Of a stretch of DNA of 64,000 bases, positions 25,776 through 34,996 are shown one piece after another. The notes beneath the pieces were generated by a model, which was not told the origin of the DNA, ran no database searches, and saw nothing but the letters and a program-made list of their open reading frames with translations. The first letter of the stretch is position 1. Each line of letters opens with the position of its first letter. The position numbers and the translations under genes were made by a program. The DNA is from Solidesulfovibrio fructosivorans JJ] (lineage in GTDB: Bacteria; Desulfobacterota; Desulfovibrionia; Desulfovibrionales; Desulfovibrionaceae), in the NCBI RefSeq assembly GCF_000179555.1, contig NZ_AECZ01000015.1, forward strand, positions 1 through 64,000, read 5' to 3'.

Positions 25776-26265
25776 GGAGGAGTGAGACGGGAGCCCCAAC
25801 CAAGCGACTTGAATTGACGCCTGAGGACTTGGCAACCCTGCGCTTGTGGGAAGCATCGGGTAAAACCGGACAACGCCTTGCCGTCAGAGCACGGGTTGTC
25901 CTGGCCGCAGCCGAAGGACTGCCTTTGAAGGCTATCGCCGAGAAAACAGGCCTTGGCTACAATAGCTGCCTCAAATGGCGCAAATGATTTCAGGCGGTTG
26001 GCCTTGACGGTCTCGTAGACGCTCCCGGACGCGGGCGTCGTGAAAGCATATCTCAGGAGCAACGACTGGAGGTGATGGCCCTTGCCTGCACGACTCCGGT
26101 AGATGGCTCTTACGCCTGGAAGCGTTAGAAAGCTCGCCGAGGCAACGGGTTTCGGTGTTGGGACGATCCACCGCATCCCGAACGCTGGCGACCTGAAGCC
26201 CCATAACGTCCGGCATTGGTGCGGCAAGAGCCCTGACCCCGAATTCACGGAGAAACAGGCCACCA
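25776..26265 (+). pseudogene. IS630-family transposase, N-terminal remnant
   Basis: The plus strand reads KRLELTPEDLATLRLWEASG, RLAVRARVVLAAAEGLPLKA and IAEKTGLGYNSCLKWRK, then a TGA stop at about 25986. It resumes with FQAVGLDGLVDAPGRGRR and meets another stop (GCGTTAG near 26125). The helix-turn-helix N-terminus is recognisable but the DDE catalytic domain is missing. Confidence 0.75.
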
Positions 26266-26769
26266 TTATTGGGCTTCCCTGTGAAGCGGGTGGCAGAGGC
26301 GTTCGACGTGGCCCGTTCGCAGCTGTCCGGACAACTGGCGCCGGCCCAAAGAACCGTCCGTCCCGTTATTCCAAGGCCCAGGATGAAGTCCTGCTGCCTT
26401 TGATCCGCGAGATCGTCGACGGGCGGGTGACCTACGGCTATCGCCGAGTGTGCGCCCTGCTCAAAGCGATTCGGGACAAGCCGTGCACCGCACCGGGTCG
26501 AAAGGCTGACCGACAACGGTTCCTGCTTCGCAGCCAAGGAGACTGTGGAATTTGCGTCCTGGCTGGGCCTAGTTAGCCGGTTCACCCCAGTCAGAAACCC
26601 GGAGAGCCTCGGCATAGCCGAGGCGTTCGTCAAGACCTTCAAACGCGATTACGTGTATGTCCATGACCGCCCGGACGCGCAGACCGCCCTCAGCAAATTG
26701 GCAGCCTGGTTCGAGGACTACAACGAGGTGCCCCACACAAAGGGGCTGCGGATGCTCTCACCCAGGTAG
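26266..26769 (+). pseudogene. IS3-family (IS2-like) orfB remnant with internal deletion
   Basis: Frame one has KRVAEAFDVARSQLS. Then EVLLPLIREIVDGRVTYGYR appears, and after a jump RLTDNGSCFAAKETVEFASW (second Asp region), FVKTFKRDYVYVHDRP (Glu region) and FEDYNEVPHTKGLRMLSPR to a stop at 26767-26769. The part with the first catalytic Asp is deleted. About 90 bp of element end may follow. Confidence 0.8.
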
Positions 26770-26869
26770 TTTATCCGCTTGTCAGCAACTGTGGGGTGTC
26801 CGGTTTAGCGGGGGCAACTCCAGCATGGACACTAGAAGACTATCGATGTATTGACCTGCTCGGCTCTTT

Positions 26870-27550
26870 TCGCACCAGCTGAAACTCGAGAAGGTGGCTC
26901 CCGACGACGAAGCGCGGGTTGTCATAACGCAGGGCGTGTGCGCTGTTGTCCACCTCCCGCTCGACTTTGCACTACGAGTCGCGCCAGGAAACGCGTTGCG
27001 GGCTCACGTCCCCGACCGCAGTTGCCGAACGGGCCAAAGAGGTATGGGCTTACGATTTCGTGTTTGATACTTACGCCGACGGTCCGCAGGTGAAATGTTT
27101 GACACTCATCGATGAATATACCCGCGAGTGTCTGGCTATCGATGTAGCTGGGAGTATTCGCTCCGGGCCGGTGATTGGGGTGCTCTCGCGCCTTGCCAGC
27201 GAGACGCGCTATCTGCGCTCGGACAACGGGCCGGGGTTCGTGTCCAAAGCGTTGCTGCGCGGGGCTGCGAACGAATCGCTGGGCGTCGTCTTGATCGACG
27301 CCCGGTAAGCCCTGGCAGAATGGCATGGTCGAAAGCGTCAACGGGAAGTACCGAGACGAGTGCCTGTCCAAGGAGTGGTTTCGCTCAAGAGTGGAAGCCA
27401 AGGCCAATCATTGAGGACTGGCGCAAACAGTACAACGAAATCCGGCCTTACGCAAGCCTAGGGAAGATGACACCCAAGGCCTACGCAGGGATGATCGGCA
27501 ACAACCTGAACCAGGGGGACCACCTTCAAGAATTGACTGGTCCGAAAAAA
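26870..27550 (+). pseudogene. IS3-family orfB remnant (another group), frameshifted
   Basis: EVWAYDFVFDTYADGPQVKC (first Asp), LTLIDEYTRECLAIDVAGSI and YLRSDNGPGFVSKALLR (second Asp, with Gly replacing the usual Glu) are in one frame ending at 27308. The continuation (NGMVESVNGKYRDECLSKEW with the catalytic Glu; IIEDWRKQYNEIRPYASLG) is in other frames. It is inactive. It lies directly upstream of legG and has probably displaced that operon's promoter region. Confidence 0.82.
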
Positions 27551-27644
27551 ATGGCAAATGGTATGTTGGTTGTGCGCATAAAACAGATCTGGAAGCCAGC
27601 CTCGTCAAGCTCCCCAGCAGTTCTTTCCTTGCAGGAGGAACATA

Positions 27645-28814
27645 GTGGACTCGCGCCTTAAAATCTGCATCGTGACGGGGTCGCGCGCTGAATATGGTCT
27701 GCTCTACTGGCTGCTAAAGGACATTGCTGCTGACCCTGATCTTAAGTTGCAGATCATTGCGACGGGGATGCATTTGTCGCCTGAGTTTGGGCTTACGTAT
27801 CGACAAATTGAAGTTGACGGTTTTACAATTGATGCCAAGGTCGAGATGTTGCTATCGGCGGATACACCCGTTGCCGTAACAAAATCCATGGGCCTTGGTG
27901 TTATCGGCTTTGCTGATGCCTTGGACCGCCTTGCGCCGGACATCATAATCGTTTTGGGGGATAGATTCGAAATTTTTGCGGCTGCTCAGGCCGCCATGGT
28001 GGCGCGAATTCCACTTGCGCACATCCATGGAGGTGAAACGTCTGAAGGGGCCTACGACGAAGGCATCCGCCACGCAATTAGCAAGATGGCGCAATGGCAC
28101 TTTGTTGCCACAGAGCCCTACCGCCAGCGAGTGGTCCAGCTTGGTGAGGCACCACAGCGCGTGTTCAATGTGGGGGCTCCGGGCTTAGATCACCTTAGTC
28201 GCACGCAATTGCTCACACGTGAAGAACTGGAGCAGGTCCTGGATATGCGTTTGCGACAACCACTATTTGTGGTGACGTATCATCCGGTTACTCTGGGGAT
28301 GGATTCGCCAGAAAAGGCCATGAAGGAGTTGATTGCCGGCCTTAGGAAATTCGAAGATGCCTCTATAGTGTTTACCTATCCCAACGCCGATAGCGGTGGG
28401 CGAGCCTTGCGTCAGATTATCAACAGCTTCGTGGCTGAAGATCTGCAGCGGATAAGAGCGTATACTTCACTTGGCCAGCAACGCTACCTAAGTCTTATAC
28501 GCCAAGCCGACGTCATCGTTGGAAACTCGTCTAGCGGTCTTATAGAGGCACCGGCGCTTAAGACGGCCACAGTCAACATAGGTGACCGTCAGAAGGGACG
28601 CTTAAAGGCAAGCTCAGTCATCGATGCATCAGAGCATCGAACCGACATAGCCAAAGCGATACGGCACGCATTATCTCCAGAATTTCGCATCCAACTCCTG
28701 CAAACGCAGTCACTTTATGGCTGTGGCGATGCTAGTGCTTCAATATTGAGGCAGCTCAAGGCGCCACTACCAACAATTCAGAAATCTTTTTTTGATATCA
28801 AGCACAAATACTAA
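27645..28814 (+). CDS. legG: Hydrolysing UDP/GDP-diacetylbacillosamine 2-epimerase (LegG/NeuC family)
   Basis: GTG start at 27645 after AGGAGGAA; 389 residues. NeuC-family motifs: KICIVTGSRAEYGLLYWLLK, IIIVLGDRFEIFAAAQAAM, LAHIHGGETSEGAYDEGIRH, and VGNSSSGLIEAPALKTATVN near residue 300. It removes the nucleotide and epimerises C2 to give 2,4-diacetamido-2,4,6-trideoxymannose. LegG rather than sialic acid NeuC is chosen because ptmE, legB and legC are also present. It is the first gene of the tight plus-strand block to 38676. Confidence 0.9.
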   Translation: MDSRLKICIVTGSRAEYGLLYWLLKDIAADPDLKLQIIATGMHLSPEFGLTYRQIEVDGFTIDAKVEMLLSADTPVAVTKSMGLGVIGFADALDRLAPDIIIVLGDRFEIFAAAQAAMVARIPLAHIHGGETSEGAYDEGIRHAISKMAQWHFVATEPYRQRVVQLGEAPQRVFNVGAPGLDHLSRTQLLTREELEQVLDMRLRQPLFVVTYHPVTLGMDSPEKAMKELIAGLRKFEDASIVFTYPNADSGGRALRQIINSFVAEDLQRIRAYTSLGQQRYLSLIRQADVIVGNSSSGLIEAPALKTATVNIGDRQKGRLKASSVIDASEHRTDIAKAIRHALSPEFRIQLLQTQSLYGCGDASASILRQLKAPLPTIQKSFFDIKHKY

Positions 28815-28815
28815 T

Positions 28816-29883
28816 ATGACCACTTTCGTTATTGCTGAAGCTGGAGTGAATCATAACGGGTCACTCGACTTAGCATTCCAATTGATTGAGGCTGCGGCAG
28901 AAGCCGGCGCAGATGTTGTAAAATTCCAAACTTTCCGCGCCGAGAACCTTGTGGCGAAACATGCGCCTAAAGCTGCCTATCAAAAGTGTACGACTGATCC
29001 TGACGAAAACCAGTTCAACATGATTCGAAAGCTCGAACTGGATAAACAGCAGCATGGATATCTTATAAACCACTGTCATAAATGTGGTATTGCCTTTATG
29101 TCGACACCTTTTGACTGCGATAGTTTACGACTGCTCACCGACTATTTCAAATTCGATACCATAAAGGTCTCCTCTGGCGATCTCACCAATGCACCGTTTC
29201 TTTTGGAGATCGCAGGTGTGGCAGCACAGGTCATTTTGTCCACGGGAATGTCCACGTTAGGAGAGGTTGAGGCTGCCCTTGGTGTGTTGGCCTTTGGCTT
29301 TGTGGCCCCCAAAGACGCAGTACCCTCACCAGAAGCCTTTGTGCAGGCTTACACATCAAAGGAAGGACAAGCCCTGCTACGGCAGCGTGTCACACTTTTG
29401 CACTGCACGACTGAGTATCCGGCTCCAATAATTGAGGTCAATTTGCGGGCCATGGACACCATGGCGCAAGCATTTGGGCTCCGGGTTGGCTATTCCGACC
29501 ACACGCAGGGAATCCACATTCCAATCGCTGCCGTGGCGCGCGGTGCAACAATTATTGAGAAGCATTTTACCCTGGACCGCACTCTACCTGGCCCTGACCA
29601 TCAAGCCTCACTGGAACCAGCAGAGCTTGCTGAAATGGTCTGTGCCATCCGTGATGTCGAGAGGTGTCTAGGCGATGGAATAAAGCGACCAGCACCTAGT
29701 GAGTGGAAGAATCGGCCCATTGCACGCAAGAGCCTCGTGGCAGCGCGAGCAACGCAGCGCTGTGACCCCTTGGTCCTTGTTTGCAAGCGTCCGGGCAATG
29801 GTTGTACCCCCTTTCGCTACTGGGAGCTGCAAGGCACGGCTGCAGGTCGTCATTACGAACGAGACGAGCTCATTGATGCCTGA
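28816..29883 (+). CDS. legI: N,N'-diacetyllegionaminic acid synthase (NeuB family)
   Basis: ATG 28816 (MTTFVIAEAGVNHNGSLDLA) is 1 bp after the legG stop; 355 residues. The TIM-barrel NeuB domain shows VVKFQTFRAENLV, FMSTPFDCDSLRLL, VSSGDLTNAPFL, LHCTTEYPAP, VGYSDHTQGI and IIEKHFTLDRTLPGPDHQAS. An SAF antifreeze-like domain closes the C-terminus but is short. It condenses the 6-deoxy-mannose derivative with phosphoenolpyruvate. The 3' end overlaps the acetyltransferase start by 8 bp. Confidence 0.9.
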   Translation: MTTFVIAEAGVNHNGSLDLAFQLIEAAAEAGADVVKFQTFRAENLVAKHAPKAAYQKCTTDPDENQFNMIRKLELDKQQHGYLINHCHKCGIAFMSTPFDCDSLRLLTDYFKFDTIKVSSGDLTNAPFLLEIAGVAAQVILSTGMSTLGEVEAALGVLAFGFVAPKDAVPSPEAFVQAYTSKEGQALLRQRVTLLHCTTEYPAPIIEVNLRAMDTMAQAFGLRVGYSDHTQGIHIPIAAVARGATIIEKHFTLDRTLPGPDHQASLEPAELAEMVCAIRDVERCLGDGIKRPAPSEWKNRPIARKSLVAARATQRCDPLVLVCKRPGNGCTPFRYWELQGTAAGRHYERDELIDA

Positions 29884-30508
29884 AAGCAAGCTTGTCATGT
29901 TGGCGGGAGGAGGCCATGCGCGGGTACTCATCGATGCAGTTGAGCGAACTGGTGCATGTGTGAGCGCCATTTTGGATCCAGGCATTGCTGTTGGGCAAAA
30001 AATTTTGGGTGTTTCTGTGGTTGGGGACGAAAGTTGGCTTTCGACGATATCCCCCCTTGAGTTCACCTTGGTCAACGGCATTGGCGCACAGCCGCGATCC
30101 ACTGCGCGACAAAGCGTGTATGACCGATGTCGTGAGTGCGGTTTTAGCTTTGCCACGGTACTCCACCCGGCAGCAGTGATCAGCGTGCATGTGGAGTTGT
30201 GTGAAGGTGCTCAACTGATGGCCGGTGCCATAGTACAGTGCAGCGCGCGTGTGGGTGTCAATACGATACTCAACACTGGATCAAGAATAGATCACGATTG
30301 TGAAATTGCTGATCACGCCTTTGTTGGTCCCGGTGCAATCCTTTGCGGCAATGTACATATTGGGAGAAAGGCTTTCGTTGGTGCTGGCGCTGTTGTGCTG
30401 CAGGGAAGAAGAATCGGTGCCGATGCAGTGGTTGCCGCTGGTGCAGTTGTAACAAAGGATGTTCCTGACGGAAGCTTGGTCAAGGGAAATCCTGCTGGTC
30501 AAATGTGA
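29876..30508 (+). CDS. Sugar acetyltransferase of the NeuD/PglD (LegH-like) family
   Basis: ATG 29876 (MPESKLVMLAGGGHARVLID) gives 210 residues. The N-terminal Rossmann-like half (LAGGGHARVLIDAVE) binds the nucleotide sugar. The C-terminal left-handed beta-helix hexapeptide repeats include LHPAAVISVHVELCEGAQ, IDHDCEIADHAFVGPGA and GNPAGQM. In the legionaminate route LegH acetylates the C4 amine of the UDP/GDP sugar; this is the best candidate in the block. A NeuD O-acetyltransferase role is the alternative. Confidence 0.8.
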   Translation: MPESKLVMLAGGGHARVLIDAVERTGACVSAILDPGIAVGQKILGVSVVGDESWLSTISPLEFTLVNGIGAQPRSTARQSVYDRCRECGFSFATVLHPAAVISVHVELCEGAQLMAGAIVQCSARVGVNTILNTGSRIDHDCEIADHAFVGPGAILCGNVHIGRKAFVGAGAVVLQGRRIGADAVVAAGAVVTKDVPDGSLVKGNPAGQM

Positions 30509-31572
30509 TGAGTATGAAAAAATTACGTGACATGATTGTTAGCCCGCAAACGACATTGCGTGATGCCATCGCACACATTGATAGTACCGGTTCGCAGTTG
30601 GCAGTGGTGTTGCACGAAGACGGACGTTTGGCGGGGCTACTCAGTGACGGCGATGTGCGACGGGCCATCTTACGCGGATGCGATATGCAGGCTCCTGTGG
30701 CTGACTTTATGAATTGCAATCCGACTACGGCATCCATAAGCACGACATCAAGCGAGCTTTTGGCGCTGATGCGGCGCAAGGTGCTTCGTCACATTCCGCT
30801 TGTGGATGAAAACCTGCGTGTGGTTGAAATTGTCACACTTGAAGTTCTGACTGGCGTGGTCGAACACCCAAACTGGGTGGTGCTCATGGCTGGTGGACTG
30901 GGGACGCGCCTGCGGCCGCTGACAAAAACTTGCCCCAAACCCATGCTTCATGTGGCTGGTAAACCCATTTTAGAAGGTATTTTGGAAAATTTTCTGGAGC
31001 AAGGATTTCGTCGATTTTATCTATCCGTCAACTACTTAGCAGAAACAATTCAAGACTACTTTGGCGACGGTACTCGATATGGTGCAGAAATAAGGTACTT
31101 GCACGAGAACAAACGCTTGGGGACTGCTGGGGCATTGTCGTTATTGCCTACGCTACCAGTCGAACCGATTCTTGTCATGAATGGTGATCTAATAACGCGA
31201 ATGCGCTTTGACGAAATGCTCAAATTCCACGAAGAGCATAGGAGCTCCGCGACAATGGCGGTGCGCGAATATGATTTTCAGATACCTTACGGAGTTGTAA
31301 ATATTGATGGCGTTCGTATTACTTCAATTGAGGAAAAACCGGTTCATAACTTTTTTGTGAATGCTGGAATCTATGCTCTCTCGCCTGAGGTGCGCGGTTA
31401 TATTCCAGGTGATACCCACTTTGACATGCCCATGCTTTTCGACAAACTGCGAGATGGCGGGATAGTCACCACAGCCTATCCACTGCATGAATACTGGCTG
31501 GATGTGGGCCGCATGGAAGAACTAGAGCGTGCAAGGTCAATATGCTCTGCTTCTGGGAAAGACACATGTTAG
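30508..31572 (+). CDS. ptmE: GlcN-1-P guanylyltransferase with CBS pair (PtmE type)
   Basis: TGATG overlap with the gene before gives ATG 30508; 354 residues. Two CBS motifs (LAGLLSDGDVRRAIL; RRKVLRHIPLVDENL) occupy the N-terminal 120 residues. The nucleotidyltransferase domain follows: VLMAGGLGTRLRPLTKTCPK, MNGDLITRM, NAGIYALSPE, YWLDVGRMEELERA. In Campylobacter jejuni PtmE makes GDP-GlcN for legionaminic acid, so a GDP-linked pathway is inferred. A broken second copy lies at 45548-45900. It overlaps legF by 7 bp. Confidence 0.88.
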   Translation: MSMKKLRDMIVSPQTTLRDAIAHIDSTGSQLAVVLHEDGRLAGLLSDGDVRRAILRGCDMQAPVADFMNCNPTTASISTTSSELLALMRRKVLRHIPLVDENLRVVEIVTLEVLTGVVEHPNWVVLMAGGLGTRLRPLTKTCPKPMLHVAGKPILEGILENFLEQGFRRFYLSVNYLAETIQDYFGDGTRYGAEIRYLHENKRLGTAGALSLLPTLPVEPILVMNGDLITRMRFDEMLKFHEEHRSSATMAVREYDFQIPYGVVNIDGVRITSIEEKPVHNFFVNAGIYALSPEVRGYIPGDTHFDMPMLFDKLRDGGIVTTAYPLHEYWLDVGRMEELERARSICSASGKDTC

Positions 31573-32249
31573 CCGGAGGAACTGTACTTGCAATCATACC
31601 GGCTCGGGGTGGCTCAAAAGGTGTTTCCGGAAAGAACATCCGAGAAGTCGGCGGCAAGCCCCTTATCGCTTGGACCATAGAAGCCGCCAAGGGATCTCGA
31701 TTCGTCGATAGAGTTATTTTGTCGTCTGATGACTCCACCATCATAGGTGTGGCATTGGCGCATGGGTGCGAAGTGCCTTTCACGCGCGAGGCGAGGCTTG
31801 CACAAGACGACACCCCTTCCATTGATGTGGTTTTCGACGCGATAGAACGCTGCCCTGGCTTTGACTGGGTGCTCCTTCTGCAGCCAACATCGCCGCTCCG
31901 CACTGCTGAGCATATTGACAGTGCTATGAAACACTGCCAGCAGCATAACGCACCATCGTGCGTATCGGTCTGCCAAGCAAAAGAGAGTCCCTATTGGATG
32001 TTTACACTTTGCAAAGGCAACAAACTGCAGCCACTCTTACCTGCGGCAGAGTTTGCCCGTCGACAGGATCTTCCACCGGTTTTCATTCTCAATGGTGCAA
32101 TCTATCTTGCCCGCACAGAGTGGATGATGAAGCATAAAAAATTTATTTCGCTGGGCACAGTTGCTTATGAAATGCCTGACGAGCTTTCAATTGACTTGGA
32201 CACAGAGTCAGACTTTCAGCAACTAAAGTTCTTTATGGAGAACAAATAA
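31566..32249 (+). CDS. legF: CMP-legionaminic acid synthetase (NeuA family)
   Basis: ATG 31566; 227 residues. Cytidylyltransferase motifs: AIIPARGGSKGVSGKNIREV (CTP loop), SSDDSTIIGVAL, WVLLLQPTSPLRTAEHID, FILNGAIYLARTEW, and LSIDLDTESDFQ at the end. It activates legionaminic acid with CTP to the CMP-sugar used by transferases. Its stop shares a base with the next start (position 32249), as expected for coupled translation. Confidence 0.9.
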   Translation: MLAGGTVLAIIPARGGSKGVSGKNIREVGGKPLIAWTIEAAKGSRFVDRVILSSDDSTIIGVALAHGCEVPFTREARLAQDDTPSIDVVFDAIERCPGFDWVLLLQPTSPLRTAEHIDSAMKHCQQHNAPSCVSVCQAKESPYWMFTLCKGNKLQPLLPAAEFARRQDLPPVFILNGAIYLARTEWMMKHKKFISLGTVAYEMPDELSIDLDTESDFQQLKFFMENK

Positions 32250-33571
32250 TGAGTAGGTATCCGCGTCGCCGTACATTCGACATAGAGCCTTTCACGCGAA
32301 CTTCGGATCTACATGACATTCGTTATGGATTGCCGCATGATGTGCACTTTTGCAAGAAATGCGTCATTTCCAATCAGCGGCCAAACTCTGCTGTTGAGTA
32401 CGGTCACACCAAAGACAGCATGAAGACGACAATCCACTTTGGCAAGGACGGCGTCTGTGATGCGTGTCGCATGGCGGAGCAAAAAAACAAAACTATCGAC
32501 TGGAGCGAACGCGAGCAGTCCTTGCGCGATCTGTGTGAGAGACATCGCCGCAACGACGGAGCTTACGACTGCGTTGTGCCGGGGTCTGGGGGCAAGGACA
32601 GCTTCTACGCCGCCCACATACTCAGAACCACGTATGGGATGCATCCGCTGACAGTTACGTGGGCTCCCCATGTCTACACCGAGTGGGGCTGGAAAAACTT
32701 TCAAAGCTGGATTCATGCTGGCTTTGACAACTTCTTATGTACCCCAAACGGGCGCATTCACCGCTTGATTACGCGCCTGGCCGTGGAAAATCTGTTCCAT
32801 CCTTTTCAACCCTTCATGTTCGGACAGAAGGCTTTGGCCCCAAAAATGGCCTTGCTTCACAAGATTCCGCTGGTATTTTACGGCGAGAACGAGGCCGAAT
32901 ACGGGAACCCCATTGCCGACACACAAACCGCCAAGCGGGATTGGTCATACTTTACGGCATCGGACAAGTCCAACATTTACTTAGGTGGCACATCACTCTC
33001 TGATCTGAAGGAGCACTTCGGCGTCCAGGAATACGAGCTTCAGCCCTATCTACCCGCCAATCCAGAACACATAGAGCAGCAAAAAATTGAGGTGCACTAC
33101 TTAGGCTACTACCTTAAATGGCACCCGCAAAGTTGCTATTACTACTCTGTGGAGCACGGCGGTTTTCAAGCCTCCCCAGAGCGTACACCAGGCACCTACA
33201 GCAAATACAACAGTATTGATGATCGCATCGACGATTTTCATTATTACACGACCTTCATTAAATTTGGGATCGGTCGTGCGACCTATGATGCAGCGCAAGA
33301 AATTCGCTCGGGTGATATTACACGAGATGAAGGGGTGGCGCTGGTTAAGAAATTTGATGGTGAGTTCCCCGAACGCTTTGCAAACGAAATCTTCCACTAC
33401 CTCAGCATCCCCGCAAACGAGTTCCCCGAAGCGAGCAAGATGTTTGAGCAGCCCATTATGGACCGCGAATACTTCATGCATCTGGCCGACACCTTCCGGT
33501 CACCGCATCTTTGGAAATTTGAAGACGGTGAATGGAAGCTCCGTCGGCAGGTTTGGCAGCAGGGTGTGTGA
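32249..33571 (+). CDS. N-acetyl sugar amidotransferase, set 1 (PP-loop ATPase)
   Basis: 440 residues. Two Cys pairs (CKKCVISNQRP near 31, CDACRMAEQ near 71) form a probable zinc site. The ATP pyrophosphatase loop is VVPGSGGKDSFYAAHILRT (about 111). It belongs to the WbpG/PseA-like group that converts an N-acetyl to an acetamidino group with ammonia from a HisH/HisF pair, both of which follow. In Campylobacter a related enzyme is needed for Leg5Am7Ac, and that is the likely substrate class here. Confidence 0.87.
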   Translation: MSRYPRRRTFDIEPFTRTSDLHDIRYGLPHDVHFCKKCVISNQRPNSAVEYGHTKDSMKTTIHFGKDGVCDACRMAEQKNKTIDWSEREQSLRDLCERHRRNDGAYDCVVPGSGGKDSFYAAHILRTTYGMHPLTVTWAPHVYTEWGWKNFQSWIHAGFDNFLCTPNGRIHRLITRLAVENLFHPFQPFMFGQKALAPKMALLHKIPLVFYGENEAEYGNPIADTQTAKRDWSYFTASDKSNIYLGGTSLSDLKEHFGVQEYELQPYLPANPEHIEQQKIEVHYLGYYLKWHPQSCYYYSVEHGGFQASPERTPGTYSKYNSIDDRIDDFHYYTTFIKFGIGRATYDAAQEIRSGDITRDEGVALVKKFDGEFPERFANEIFHYLSIPANEFPEASKMFEQPIMDREYFMHLADTFRSPHLWKFEDGEWKLRRQVWQQGV

Positions 33572-33573
33572 GT

Positions 33574-34347
33574 ATGGCTGGCGTACGACTTATCCCCCGG
33601 CTTGATATCAAGGGACCAAATCTGATCAAAGGCATTCACCTTGAAGGCCTGCGCGTGGTTGGTGATCCGCAACATTTTGCTCGTCGCTACTACGAGCAAG
33701 GTGCTGATGAATTGATCTACATGGATATCGTTGCAAGCCTTTATGGAAGAAACAGCCTTAATGAACTCGTAAGCAGAACCGCGCGCGATATTTTCATCCC
33801 CCTCACTGTTGGAGGAGGGATTCGATCTGTCGAAGACGTTCGTGAACTCTTGAGGGCAGGTGCCGATAAGGTTGCCATCAATACTGCAGCAGTTTTGCGC
33901 CCAGAGCTTATCTCTGAAGTCTCACAAGTCTTTGGTTCACAGTGTATGGTGGCATCGATTGAGGCCAAGTACATTGCAGACAACCGCTGGGAAGTCTTTA
34001 CTGACAATGGTCGGGAACGCACGGGCTTGGATGTGCTCGAATGGGCGCAGAAGGCGGCATCCTTGGGCGCAGGTGAGATCCTACTGACCTCAGTAGATCA
34101 GGAGGGGACGCGAAAAGGTTTCGATATCGCTTTGGTCAAAGCCGTAGCAGACTGCTGTCCCATACCAGTCATTGCAAGCGGCGGAATGGGGACAGTCGAT
34201 CATTTGGTGGAGGTTGTGCAAAATGGTCATGCCAACGCAGTTGCCATTGCCGATGTGCTCCACTACGACCGCATTGCGCTACGAGACATCCAGATCATCG
34301 CTCGCAGAGAGGGTCTGGCGGTACGTCTGCTGGAAGAAAGGCACTAA
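33574..34347 (+). CDS. hisF: HisF-like cyclase subunit, partner of amidotransferase set 1
   Basis: ATG 33574 (MAGVRLIPRLDIKGPNLIKG), 257 residues. TIM-barrel with the HisF signatures: YYEQGADELIYMDIVASLYG, TVGGGIRSVEDVRELL, GADKVAINTAA, GAGEILLTSVDQEGTRKGFD (catalytic Asp) and IASGGMGTVDHL. The setting points to ammonia channelling for sugar amidination, not histidine synthesis (no other his genes occur here). Note IPRLDIKG rather than the usual IPCLDV at the catalytic Asp start. Confidence 0.87.
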   Translation: MAGVRLIPRLDIKGPNLIKGIHLEGLRVVGDPQHFARRYYEQGADELIYMDIVASLYGRNSLNELVSRTARDIFIPLTVGGGIRSVEDVRELLRAGADKVAINTAAVLRPELISEVSQVFGSQCMVASIEAKYIADNRWEVFTDNGRERTGLDVLEWAQKAASLGAGEILLTSVDQEGTRKGFDIALVKAVADCCPIPVIASGGMGTVDHLVEVVQNGHANAVAIADVLHYDRIALRDIQIIARREGLAVRLLEERH

Positions 34348-34350
34348 GAC

Positions 34351-34995
34351 ATGGCAAAGCAGGTAACAGTCGTTGATTATGGAATAGGTAATATCTTTAG
34401 CGTTACCCATGCCTTTCGTCATTGCGGGGCAGAGGTTTTGCTTGCCGACAAGCCAAGCGACATCATGAATGCATCATGCTTGGTCCTACCAGGCGTGGGG
34501 GCTTTCTCAAAGGGCATGGACGGGCTTAGACAGCGTGGTCTGGTCGAGCCCCTGCAACAATATGCCGAAAGCGGTCGCCTTATGCTTGGCATTTGTCTTG
34601 GGATGCAAATGCTGCTTTCAGAAAGTTCGGAATTTGGCACCCATGCGGGTCTAAATATCATTGAGGGCAAAATCTTACCGATACAGCCCCAGTCTCGGTG
34701 CGGCGAAGCGCTCAAGGTTCCCCACATTGGGTGGGGTGAGTTGGCCCAGCCAAGTGGAGGTCCTTCATGGGACGCAACAATCATGAAGGATCTCAAAGAA
34801 GGGGACTCCTGCTACTTTGTGCACTCGTTCATGGCTGTTCCTGATAATCCAGCCCACCGCCTGGCAGATACCGAATATGGCGCCATCCAGATTTGCGCAG
34901 TTGTGGCAAAGGATAACATCTATGGATGTCAGTTCCATCCCGAAAAAAGTGGTTCGGTGGGGATGAAGATCATTCGCAGCTTTTTGGGAGACTAA
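34351..34995 (+). CDS. hisH: HisH-like glutamine amidotransferase, partner of set 1
   Basis: 214 residues. Class I glutaminase: VVDYGIGNIFSVTHAFRHCG, LPGVGAFSKGMDGLRQRGL, nucleophile GICLGMQML (Cys near 83), CYFVHSFMAVP and CQFHPEKSGSVG (His/Glu). All three triad residues are present. It hydrolyses glutamine and passes ammonia to the HisF partner. It starts 3 bp after hisF and ends 1 bp before the next gene. Confidence 0.9.
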   Translation: MAKQVTVVDYGIGNIFSVTHAFRHCGAEVLLADKPSDIMNASCLVLPGVGAFSKGMDGLRQRGLVEPLQQYAESGRLMLGICLGMQMLLSESSEFGTHAGLNIIEGKILPIQPQSRCGEALKVPHIGWGELAQPSGGPSWDATIMKDLKEGDSCYFVHSFMAVPDNPAHRLADTEYGAIQICAVVAKDNIYGCQFHPEKSGSVGMKIIRSFLGD

Positions 34996-34996
34996 C

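Noticed and set aside
27645-32249. Sialic acid (Neu5Ac) pathway
   Set aside because: The NeuC/NeuB/NeuA homologues alone could fit, but ptmE, legB and legC with the amidination genes favour legionaminic acid.
33574-34995. hisF/hisH as histidine biosynthesis genes
   Set aside because: No other his genes are present and both pairs are coupled to N-acetyl sugar amidotransferases, the known context for sugar amidination.
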